Positions 25,911 through 33,887 of a DNA stretch of 64,000 nucleotides are shown here, in pieces. The first letter of the stretch is position 1; every line of letters starts with the position of its first letter. The notes below the pieces were generated by a model that was not told the origin of the DNA, searched no databases, and was given only the letters and a program-made list of their open reading frames with translations. The position numbers and the translations under genes were made by a program. The stretch is taken from contig NZ_CP026121.1 of assembly GCF_003330845.1 (NCBI RefSeq), forward strand, positions 6,615,501 to 6,679,500, written 5' to 3'. The DNA is from Streptomyces sp. Go-475 (GTDB taxonomy: Bacteria > Actinomycetota > Actinomycetes > Streptomycetales > Streptomycetaceae).

Positions 25911-27178
25911 CCACGCCGGTGCGGGAGTTCGACCGCTTCGAGGAACTGGCGGGCACACAGCTGTACCGCAGGAACGCCTTCGCCGTCACCGGCCTGCCCA
26001 CCCACGCGAGCGGGCCGGCCGTGCGGCGGCACCGGCAGAAACTGGAGGCGCGCCTCGCCGTCGAGGACCGCTGGCCCGGAGCCCGGGACATGGCCCCGGC
26101 CGGCGGCTACGGCAAGGACGAGGTCCGCGCCGCCTTCGAGGGCCTCCAGGACCCGCGCCGGCGCATGGTCGACGAGGTGCTGTGGCTGTGGGGCTCCGCG
26201 GACTCCGGCTGCGGCTGCGCCGCGGACGTGCACGAACTGCACGACTCCGCCGTGCTGCTGCACGCCAGGGCCCTGCGGGCGGAGACGGGGGACCTGGAGC
26301 TGCCCCTCGACATGCGGGCCTCCCTCTGGGAGCACGCGGTGTCCGCCTGGGGCCACCTGCTCACGGACGGGGCGCTGCGCCGGCACCTGCGGCACCGCAT
26401 CCGGGCGCTCGGCGACCCCCGGCTCGACGAGGACGCGGCCGACGACCTCCTGGCCGGCCTGCCCAAGCTGCTCGTGTCCCCCTTCCCGCAGCTCTTCGCC
26501 GACCGCGCCACCGCCGCCCGGCTGACCCCGGTCTGCTCGGCCTGGACCGGCTTCCCGCCCTTCGCGGGCCTGTTCGCCGAGCTGTTCGAGCGCGCGGTGG
26601 AGGACGCGTACGAGAAGATCCACGCCGACCTGCTGACGGCCGAGCGGGAACGCGAGGCCGCCCACTACCGCGAGGCGTTCCTGCTCCTGCGCGACCGGGT
26701 CGTGCCCGGCTTCGAGGACCTGGCCCCGCTCCGGCCGTTCGTCTCCGACTGGCGCTACGACGAAATCGCCCACGTCGTCGCCGTCGGGCTCAACAACCTC
26801 GCGGTGGAACTCCTCGGCGTCTCCGTGTACCGCACGCCGAGCGCCTCCCGCCGCGAGGAGATGGTCTGGCTCGCCGAGAAGGCCTACGAGATCGGCCCCG
26901 ACCGCGACTCGGCCGGGCTGAAGGAGAACTGGGAGACCATCTACGACCACGTCACGGGCACCGGCCGCCGCCCCGCGCGGGCCAGGAAGCGGTTCCCCTG
27001 GTTCGGGTTCCTCCTGGTGCTCGCCTTCATCGGAGGCGCGCTCTCCTACCTGATCGAGGCCTTCGGCTTCCTCCCCGTGCTCTTCGTCGGGGTCGCCGTC
27101 CTCGGTGTCGTCGGGTACATCGTGCGGTTCCTGTGGTGGCTGGCGGACGGCGTGCGCAACGGACGGAGAAGAACATGA
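25907..27178 (+). CDS. J-like membrane protein A (HPD-less DnaJ-like N-terminus, two C-terminal TM helices)
   Basis: 423 aa. The first roughly 95 residues (QLYRRNAFAVTGLPTH to DPRRRMVDEVLWLW) follow the helix pattern of a J domain, ending in the R-x-x-x-D/E pattern, but the HPD tripeptide that stimulates Hsp70 is absent. A CxC pair (CGCAADVHEL) and an all-helical middle follow. Two membrane helices occur near residues 363-413. A paralogue is at 31292-32974. The gene overlaps both neighbours by 4 nt. It could anchor the Hsp70/GrpE pair at the membrane. The J-like reading is inference from pattern. Confidence 0.65.
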   Translation: MTTPVREFDRFEELAGTQLYRRNAFAVTGLPTHASGPAVRRHRQKLEARLAVEDRWPGARDMAPAGGYGKDEVRAAFEGLQDPRRRMVDEVLWLWGSADSGCGCAADVHELHDSAVLLHARALRAETGDLELPLDMRASLWEHAVSAWGHLLTDGALRRHLRHRIRALGDPRLDEDAADDLLAGLPKLLVSPFPQLFADRATAARLTPVCSAWTGFPPFAGLFAELFERAVEDAYEKIHADLLTAEREREAAHYREAFLLLRDRVVPGFEDLAPLRPFVSDWRYDEIAHVVAVGLNNLAVELLGVSVYRTPSASRREEMVWLAEKAYEIGPDRDSAGLKENWETIYDHVTGTGRRPARARKRFPWFGFLLVLAFIGGALSYLIEAFGFLPVLFVGVAVLGVVGYIVRFLWWLADGVRNGRRRT

Positions 27179-27705
27179 GCCACCACTCCCGCCGGGGCAA
27201 CCGGACCGGCCGGATGCGGGCCGCGCTCGGCCAGATGCGGCACCCGCCCGAGTTCCGCGTCCCGCCGCCGTTCCTCGACACCGGACAGGCCGACTGGGTC
27301 ACGGCCGTCCTCGGCGACATCAGGACCGCCACGGCCGGGGAACCCGCCGCGGACCGTGCGCAGGGGGCCGACGCCGGCACGCTGCTCGCCGCCGCCACCG
27401 GCCTCTGGCGCGCCCAGCGCAAGCTGAACCAGCGCGCCGGCGACCTGTCGGCCGCCGACCTGAGGCAGGTCCGGCGCTACGTCCAGGCCGGCCGGCAGGC
27501 CCTCGCCGACGGCGGCCTCGAGATCCAGGAGCACGACGGGGAGCCCTTCGACCCGGGCCAGTCCCTCGAAGTCCTCGCCTTCCAGGACGAACCGGGGCTG
27601 ACCCGCGAGGTGGTGCTGGAGACCCTCCGGCCCAGCGTCTACTACCGCGGCGAGCGGATCCAGATGGGGCAGGTCGTCGTCGGCCGGCCCGCACCCGGCA
27701 TGTGA
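27175..27705 (+). CDS. GrpE-like nucleotide exchange factor (divergent)
   Basis: 176 aa from an ATG that overlaps the previous stop (ATGA). The C-terminal half fits the GrpE beta-domain: a Gly-x-x-x-x-x-x-x-G-x-x-FDP segment (GLEIQEHDGEPFDP), then hydrophobic strands ending VYYRGERIQMGQVVVGR. The helical part is shorter than in housekeeping GrpE, which suggests a reduced dimer stalk. Placement immediately before an Hsp70 gene supports the call. It should release ADP from the adjacent Hsp70. Confidence 0.75.
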   Translation: MSHHSRRGNRTGRMRAALGQMRHPPEFRVPPPFLDTGQADWVTAVLGDIRTATAGEPAADRAQGADAGTLLAAATGLWRAQRKLNQRAGDLSAADLRQVRRYVQAGRQALADGGLEIQEHDGEPFDPGQSLEVLAFQDEPGLTREVVLETLRPSVYYRGERIQMGQVVVGRPAPGM

Positions 27706-27726
27706 ACGACCAAGGAGACGACCGCA

Positions 27727-30231
27727 ATGCGCGAGACCATCGACTTCGGCATCGACCTCGGCACCACCAACAGCGCCATCGCCGTGGCGGACGACGACGG
27801 CGTGCGCGTCATCAAGAACAACGACGGCTGGGACTACACCCCGTCCGCCGTGTGGATGCCCAAGCCCGACGTGATCCACGTGGGCCGCCGCGCCCGGGAA
27901 CGCACCGACACCCAGCCCGACGACGCCCACGCCGAGTTCAAGCTGGAGATGGGCGTGGCGGGCGCCGTGCGGCGCTTCGTCCGCGCCGGAACGGCCCTCA
28001 CCCCCGAGCAGCTCTCCGCCGAGGTCCTCAAGTCCCTGCGCCAGGACGCCGCGCACGACACCGGCGGCCCGCCGGAGGCGGCGGTGATCACCGTGCCCGC
28101 CTCCTTCGCGCTGCACCAGAACAGCGCCACCTCCGCCGCCGCGGCCCTCGCCGGGCTCGGCGAGCACTGCCCGCTGGTCCAGGAACCGACCGCGGCGGCC
28201 TTCGCGTACGGCGTGCAGGACGCCTCCGAGTCCACCCACTGGATGGTGTTCGACCTGGGCGGCGGCACCTTCGACGCGGCCGTGATGAGCAAGCGCGACG
28301 GCGAACTGCAACTGCTCCAGCACGCCGGCGACCCGCACCTGGGCGGCAAGCTCATCGACTGGGCGATCGTCGAGGAACTCCTCGCCCCCGCCGTCCGGAA
28401 CGACCTCCGGCTGCCCGACTTCGCCCGGCGCAACCACCGGTGGCGGGCCAACTTCGCCAAGCTCAAACTGGCCGCCGAGGACGCCAAGATCGAGCTGTCC
28501 CGGCGCGGCTCCTACGACATCGTCCTCGACCTCGCCGACGGCGACGGCGGTACGGCGCCCTTCGAGTACACCCTCACCCGGGGCGCCCTCGACGACCTCG
28601 CGCAGCCCTTCTACGCCCGCGCGGTCAAACTGTGCCGGGACGCCCTCGCCGAAAGCTCCCTGCGGCCCGACCACATCGACCGGCTGCTGCTCGTCGGCGG
28701 CGCGACTCTCGCCCCGGGGCTGCGCGAACTGCTGGCCGATCCCGTCGAGGGCCTGGGCATCCCGCTCGACCACACCCAGGACCCCACCACCGTCGTCGCG
28801 CGCGGAGCGGCCGTCTTCGCCCGTACGGTCCGCACGCCGAGCAAGCCCCGCACGGCGGCACCGGGCGAGTTCACCGTGGAACTCCACTACGAACCCCAGT
28901 CGCTGGAGACCACCGGCATCCCCGTCTCCGGCCGGGTCACCGGCGGCACCGCCGTCCCCGACTGGACCCGCTACACCGTCACCCTGACCAACCCCGAAGG
29001 CCGCCCGCCCTTCCGCGGACCGCGCACCACCCTCACCCCCGACGGCGCCTTCTACACCGAGGTGACCATCGACTCCGGCACCCGGTCCCACTTCACCGTG
29101 GAACTCTCCGACGACTCCGGCACCCGGCAGACCCTCCTTCCGGACACCCTGTCGATCACCCACGCCCAGGTCCTGCCCGGCGACGCCGTGCTGACCAGCA
29201 CCCTCGGCATCGGCAAGGCCGACGGCTCCTTCGCGCCGATGCTGCGCAAGGGCACCGCCCTGCCGACCTCGATCACCAGGACGTTCGAGACCTCCATCCC
29301 GCTGCGCCGCTCCCAGCCGGACGCCGTCATCCGCATCCCGCTGCTGGAGGGCGAACGCCGCCGCGCCGACCGCAACACCCGGGTCGGCCTGCTGGAGATC
29401 CGGCCCCGGGACATCCGCTTCGACCTGCCGGCGCAGACGCCCGTCGAGGTGACCTTCGAGATCAACGCCACCAACCGGGAAGTCACCGTCACCGCCGACA
29501 TCCCCGTCGCCGACGCGCAGTTCGAGGCGACCATCGACCGCTCCCGGCTGGTGGCGCCCACGCACGACGAACTCGCCGACCGGCTGCACGACCTGGAACA
29601 GCGCGCGCACGCCCTGCGCGAACGCGCCGAGGACGTCCACTCCGAGCAGGCCCTGGCCCGGCTCGACGAACTGTCCGACCAGAAGGCGCTCACCCACCTG
29701 CGCAAGGAGGTCGACGCGGCGGCCGTCGACACGGGCGCGGCCGGCACCAGCGACCGGCGCATCCGCGATCTGGAGGCCCAGCTCGACGACGTCGAGGAGG
29801 CCATCGACATCCCCGGCCTCCAGCACGAGCTGTGGGACCTCCTCAACAGCTGCGAGGACCTCATCGAGCAGGTCGGCGGCGGGCCGGCCGAGCGCCGCGA
29901 ACTGGAGAGCCTGCGCACCCGCGCGACCAGCGCCGGCGAGGACGGCACCCCGGCCGGGCTGCGCCGCCTCGCCGACCGGGTGCGCGACTTCCAGGTCGAC
30001 CTGCTCCGCCGCAGCGACCAGTGGGACTTCCTCGTCTTCCACTCCCTGGTCGACCTGCGCGACGAGATGACCTCCCGCGCCCAGGCGGACGCGGCGATCG
30101 CCGACGGCCGCCGGGCCGTCGCCGCGGGCGACCGCACCGCCCTGTCCGCCGTCAACCAGCGCCTGCGCCGCCTGCTCCCGCCCGGGGTGTCCGAGGAGCG
30201 GCGGATCGGCGGGGTCCAGGAGAGCCGGTGA
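27727..30231 (+). CDS. Hsp70 (DnaK-like) chaperone with extra beta-sandwich domain
   Basis: 834 aa, about 200 more than DnaK, with an AAGGAG site. The nucleotide-binding domain (about 1-375) has phosphate-1 GIDLGTTNSAIA, phosphate-2 VFDLGGGTFDAAV and the adenosine motif LLVGGATL. A roughly 100-residue Ig-like beta-rich insert (about 380-480) precedes a canonical substrate-binding sheet (about 485-620, MLRKGTALP through PVEVTFEINAT). A long helical, acidic lid follows (about 620-834). The operon supplies its own GrpE-like and J-like partners, so this is a dedicated system separate from housekeeping dnaK. Confidence 0.9.
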   Translation: MRETIDFGIDLGTTNSAIAVADDDGVRVIKNNDGWDYTPSAVWMPKPDVIHVGRRARERTDTQPDDAHAEFKLEMGVAGAVRRFVRAGTALTPEQLSAEVLKSLRQDAAHDTGGPPEAAVITVPASFALHQNSATSAAAALAGLGEHCPLVQEPTAAAFAYGVQDASESTHWMVFDLGGGTFDAAVMSKRDGELQLLQHAGDPHLGGKLIDWAIVEELLAPAVRNDLRLPDFARRNHRWRANFAKLKLAAEDAKIELSRRGSYDIVLDLADGDGGTAPFEYTLTRGALDDLAQPFYARAVKLCRDALAESSLRPDHIDRLLLVGGATLAPGLRELLADPVEGLGIPLDHTQDPTTVVARGAAVFARTVRTPSKPRTAAPGEFTVELHYEPQSLETTGIPVSGRVTGGTAVPDWTRYTVTLTNPEGRPPFRGPRTTLTPDGAFYTEVTIDSGTRSHFTVELSDDSGTRQTLLPDTLSITHAQVLPGDAVLTSTLGIGKADGSFAPMLRKGTALPTSITRTFETSIPLRRSQPDAVIRIPLLEGERRRADRNTRVGLLEIRPRDIRFDLPAQTPVEVTFEINATNREVTVTADIPVADAQFEATIDRSRLVAPTHDELADRLHDLEQRAHALRERAEDVHSEQALARLDELSDQKALTHLRKEVDAAAVDTGAAGTSDRRIRDLEAQLDDVEEAIDIPGLQHELWDLLNSCEDLIEQVGGGPAERRELESLRTRATSAGEDGTPAGLRRLADRVRDFQVDLLRRSDQWDFLVFHSLVDLRDEMTSRAQADAAIADGRRAVAAGDRTALSAVNQRLRRLLPPGVSEERRIGGVQESR

Positions 30232-30257
30232 GAGGCCCGGGCCGGAGGGGAGGCGAC

Positions 30258-31295
30258 ATGCGGGTGACGGACAGGGACGAACGGGCCGGCGGCACGCCGC
30301 CGCGCGACGAACCGGGTGCCGGGGGGCCGCCGCCCCGGGCCGGATCCGGCGCGGACGGCCCGTACGGCCCCAACGCCCTCGATCCGGTCGCCCCCCGGCC
30401 CCTGGACGAACTGGACGCCGTCCTTCTCGTGTCGCGGGCCCGGGACCTCGCACGCTCCGGCGACCTGAGCGGCGCTCTGGAGCTGTTGCGGGACGACGAG
30501 AGACCGGGCGAGCACCGGGACGTGCTCGATCTGCGGGCCCGCGTGCACGCCCAGCGCGGGGAGACGGCCGAGGCGGCCGAGTGCTGGCGGCGGGTCCTGG
30601 CCCGGTGGCCCGAGGACCCGGAGGCCAGAGCCGGACTCGCCCGGCTGGGCCGTACGGGCCCGGCGGCGGCGCTCGGCCGCCACCGCACCCGTACGGCCCT
30701 GGTGGCGGCGGTGTGCGTGGTGACCGCCGCCGTCGCCGGCGTGGTCACCACCCTGGACGAACCCCGGCCAGCCCGGACGGACACCGACCGCGCGGCCGGC
30801 CCGGAAACCCCCGGCACGAGCGCCACCCCCGCCCCCGGGCAGGACCCTGACGAGGCCCGGCGCTCCACCGCCCTCGCCGCCCTGGCCCGCGACGTGCGCG
30901 CCCCGGGCCTGCGCGTCACCACCCACCCGGACTCGGTCGAAGTCGCCTTCACCGAAGGACTGTTCTCCGAGGGCACCCGGCTGACCCCGGCAGGAGCCCA
31001 GCGGCTGACCGCGCTCGGGGAACGGCTCGCCGCGCTCGGGGAACGGCCGGCCGGACGTGGGGAACAGCCGGCCATCACGGTGCACGGGCACGCGGCCGTC
31101 GTCCCCGGCGCCCCCCGCAGCGGCGGCTCCGTCGTCGCGCTGTGGCGGGCCCTCGTCGCCGCCCGCGAACTCAGCGCCGCCGCCGGCAAGCCCCTCACCG
31201 CGTTCACCACCGACAGCGCCGACCAGCGCGACGCCCCCTACCCGGACGACCCCGCCCGCAACCGCACGGTCACGGTCGTGCTCACCCCGCGCTAG
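30258..31295 (+). CDS. Membrane protein with TPR-like segment and OmpA/MotB-like C-terminal domain
   Basis: 345 aa from the ATG at 30258, preceded by GGAGGGGAGG. A disordered acidic N-terminus of about 60 residues leads to a TPR-like helical pair (LARSGDLSGALELL, AEAAECWRRVLARWPEDPEA), then one membrane helix near 145-167 and an extracytoplasmic OmpA-like domain (FTEGLFSEGTRLTPAGAQRL to NRTVTVVL) that may touch the cell wall. It is the last gene of the plus-strand operon and ends in a CTAG shared with the opposing gene. It may tie the chaperone complex to the envelope. Confidence 0.7.
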   Translation: MRVTDRDERAGGTPPRDEPGAGGPPPRAGSGADGPYGPNALDPVAPRPLDELDAVLLVSRARDLARSGDLSGALELLRDDERPGEHRDVLDLRARVHAQRGETAEAAECWRRVLARWPEDPEARAGLARLGRTGPAAALGRHRTRTALVAAVCVVTAAVAGVVTTLDEPRPARTDTDRAAGPETPGTSATPAPGQDPDEARRSTALAALARDVRAPGLRVTTHPDSVEVAFTEGLFSEGTRLTPAGAQRLTALGERLAALGERPAGRGEQPAITVHGHAAVVPGAPRSGGSVVALWRALVAARELSAAAGKPLTAFTTDSADQRDAPYPDDPARNRTVTVVLTPR

Positions 31296-32974
31296 CCGAA
31301 CAGGACCAGGACGGCACCGAGGATCAGCAGCGCCACCAGCCACGCCCACACCTTGGCGGCCACGGGCGACTCCCCGTAGTAGATCTCCTCCAGGTGCGTC
31401 CGCACGCTCTTGCGCGGCGGCCGCCGCACCGGGTACGGGGTGCCGTAGCCGTACCCCGACCGGCGTGCCTGATCGACCAGCGCCCGGTTGGCGGCGATCC
31501 GCGCGCGTGACTCCCCGGTCGTGCAGAGCCCCTCGGCCAGCTCCAGCAGCCGCAGGTCCTGACCTCCGGCACGCGAGCCGAGGGCGAGCGCGCAGTTGTT
31601 GAGCAGGATCGCCGTCGAGTCGCAGAGCCGGTCGACGGCCTGCGGGACGTCCGGCAGGGCGGCGAACGCGCCCCGGCTCAGGCGGCGCAGTTCGTGCAGC
31701 GACGGCAGGGCGGCCTCCAGGGTGCCGGCCGCGCCCCGCGCGTCCTTCCGGCCGAGTTGCCGCGCTGCCGTCTCCAGCGCGGCCACGACCGGGTCGAAGG
31801 CCGGCTTGGCCGTCGAGAACCAGACACCGGCCTCCTCCAGCCGCGCCCGGTTCTCCTCGATCGTCCGCCGCGTCTCCTCGTACGGCTTCAGCCGCAGCGC
31901 CAGGTCCAGCAGGCCGAAGCTCTCCCGGTCGGGCGGGGCCGTGTCCGAGGCGGGGGACAGGGCCACCGCGCAGTTGTTGAGCAACAGGGCGGCGGTGTCG
32001 GCGAGTTGTCCCACACCCAGCGACATCCCGAGCCCGGAGAAGGCGCCGAGCCGCTCCACCATCGGCACGACCCGGGCGCGCAGGTCCCCGGCCACCGCGG
32101 TCGCGGCCGTCTTCCCGCCGCCGTCCGGGAAGGCGCCGGCGAGTCGGTCGCCCGCCTCGCGCAACCCGTCCGCCGCCGCCTCGTACAGCGGCGTCAACTG
32201 CTCCTCCAGCGCCTCCCCGAGCAGGCCCGGGCCGGCCCACCTCCACTGGGCGCAGTACCGGGCCAGCCGGGCGGGGTCCTCGGTGCGCGCGGCCAGGCCG
32301 GCGACGGCCGAGACGAGCACCCGGCGCACCTCGGCCTCCAGGACCGTCACCGCGGTCTCGGTCAGCCGCTTGTCGTCGAGGGCCGCGACCCGGTGCCGCA
32401 GATGCGCCCACACCGCGCGCTGCCCGAGCAGCTTGCGCCACAGCCGGGCCGCGGACTGCCAGAGCTGCTCCCGGGGCTCGCCGGCGGCGCCCCGCGGCTC
32501 ACCGGCGGCGCGCCGCGGCCCGCGGCCGGGGCGCTTCGGTCCGCGTTTCTTCCCGCCGGCCGGGTGCTGCCTCGGTCCCCCGGACGGACGCCGCGCCGCA
32601 TCGGGGTCCCGCGACTCCCTGTCGAGGGCCCGGGTGTGTGCCCGTACCGCCGCGTCGTGCTGCCGGTGCAGCTCCGGCTCGCACGGGCAGGTGGCGTCCG
32701 GCGCGTCCCAGAGCCAGAACAGCTCGTCGACGATCCGGCGCTGCGGGTGGTCCAGCACGTCGAAGGCCGCGCGGAGGTCCTCGGGCCCGGCGTCCGCGGA
32801 GCCGACGGCGACCCCGGCCTTCGCGGCCGTGGCGATCTGCTGCCGACGCCGCACGAGCGCGCGGCGGGCGGCGCAGGTGCTCGCCCCGGTGACCCGGAAG
32901 GCGTTGCGGCGGTAGAGGTCCGGGCCGCTCAGCTCACGCAGCCGCTCCCGGACCAGGGGCGCGTCCCCGCCCAT
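31292..32974 (-). CDS. J-like tail-anchored protein B (paralogue of 25907-27178)
   Basis: 560 aa from the ATG at 32974, 2 nt after the FHA stop codon. The N-terminus (DLYRRNAFRVTGASTC to HPQRRIVDELFWLW) matches J-like protein A almost motif for motif and also lacks HPD. A basic Pro/Gly-rich linker follows (about 125-165), then the shared helical domain (LWQSAARLWRKLLGQ aligns with LWEHAVSAWGHLLTD in A). Unlike A, it carries two copies of a module containing LLNNCAVAL and LLNNCALAL. A single hydrophobic helix ends the protein, so it is tail-anchored. Confidence 0.65.
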   Translation of the reverse strand: MGGDAPLVRERLRELSGPDLYRRNAFRVTGASTCAARRALVRRRQQIATAAKAGVAVGSADAGPEDLRAAFDVLDHPQRRIVDELFWLWDAPDATCPCEPELHRQHDAAVRAHTRALDRESRDPDAARRPSGGPRQHPAGGKKRGPKRPGRGPRRAAGEPRGAAGEPREQLWQSAARLWRKLLGQRAVWAHLRHRVAALDDKRLTETAVTVLEAEVRRVLVSAVAGLAARTEDPARLARYCAQWRWAGPGLLGEALEEQLTPLYEAAADGLREAGDRLAGAFPDGGGKTAATAVAGDLRARVVPMVERLGAFSGLGMSLGVGQLADTAALLLNNCAVALSPASDTAPPDRESFGLLDLALRLKPYEETRRTIEENRARLEEAGVWFSTAKPAFDPVVAALETAARQLGRKDARGAAGTLEAALPSLHELRRLSRGAFAALPDVPQAVDRLCDSTAILLNNCALALGSRAGGQDLRLLELAEGLCTTGESRARIAANRALVDQARRSGYGYGTPYPVRRPPRKSVRTHLEEIYYGESPVAAKVWAWLVALLILGAVLVLFG

Positions 32975-32976
32975 GG

Positions 32977-33759
32977 CTACGGCTGTCCCGCGGGCGCCTC
33001 GTCCATCAGGTTCAGGTCCGGCGGCACCAGCGTCGTCGACTCCACCAGCCCCTTGAGGAGGTTGTGCAGCAGGCGGTTGTCGGAGGGCCGCCGCTCCTCG
33101 GACGGGTCGTGCAGCAGCGGGTAGCGGAAGCCGGTGCCGTGCAGGCGCTTGCGGACCGCCTCGATGCGGTGCTCGATCCTGCGGTCCGTCCAGTTGCCGT
33201 CCGGGCGCAGATGGACGAGCTGCCGGGCGGCCATGGAGTACGTCAGGGGCCGCGGGTCCTCCTCGTACAGCAGGTACCGCTGGCCGAGGACGACCAGCAG
33301 CAGCCGCTCGTCGTCGTCGAGTGCCCAGGTCTCCGGGCGCAGGGTCTCCGCCCGGCGGCGGGAGACCGGCCCCTGGTCGTCGTGGTCGGCGACGTACAGT
33401 TCGATGAGGTGCTCGCGGTAGCCGGAGCCCTTCACGAACAGCGGTGTGTAGCCGGTGGCGAGGGGGACCGGCTCGGTGCTGGTGTGCATCATCCGGCCGC
33501 GCGGCAGCCGCACCAGTTGCCGCCCGGTGTTGCGCAGCCACCACTGTCCCTGACGGTACGTCAGCTCCCCGTGGCGGCGGCTCACCCGCAGGTCGTCCAC
33601 GCCGACCTCCAGGTCCACGTCCGGCCGCTCGCCCCGGCCGAAGCGGACGGTCAGTCCCGTGCGGGGCGGGGCGCACAGGTCGCCGGTGACCGTGCGGGCG
33701 TGCAGGGTCCCGGGCTTGGTGGGCGCGACACCGCGCGCGAGGCTGGCGGAGAAGGACAT
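32977..33759 (-). CDS. FHA-domain protein with C-terminal helical (wHTH-like) region
   Basis: 260 aa from the ATG at 33759 with a GAGGAG site. The phosphothreonine-binding FHA fold is seen as FGRG (40-43), SRRH (60-63) and LRNTG (75-79). A C-terminal region (about 135-235) looks like a winged-helix segment (WTDRRIEHRIEAVRKRL). FHA proteins read Ser/Thr-kinase signals, so it is the natural reader for the kinase encoded 128 bp upstream. It is followed almost directly by J-like protein B. Confidence 0.86.
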   Translation of the reverse strand: MSFSASLARGVAPTKPGTLHARTVTGDLCAPPRTGLTVRFGRGERPDVDLEVGVDDLRVSRRHGELTYRQGQWWLRNTGRQLVRLPRGRMMHTSTEPVPLATGYTPLFVKGSGYREHLIELYVADHDDQGPVSRRRAETLRPETWALDDDERLLLVVLGQRYLLYEEDPRPLTYSMAARQLVHLRPDGNWTDRRIEHRIEAVRKRLHGTGFRYPLLHDPSEERRPSDNRLLHNLLKGLVESTTLVPPDLNLMDEAPAGQP

Positions 33760-33887
33760 CGCTGGGCTCCTCGATGCGGGGCGGAATCGGCACGGTGCGG
33801 GCCCGGCGCGGGCGGGCCCGCGGGACCTGCGGACCAGCATGGGCCCACCTGCCCGGGACCCCTCCCAGGGCGGCCGCCGCGGTGGCT

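Noticed and set aside
27046..30453. 1135-aa minus-strand open frame opposite the Hsp70 gene
   Set aside because: Composition bias from high-GC third positions. The plus strand encodes clear Hsp70 and GrpE-like motifs.
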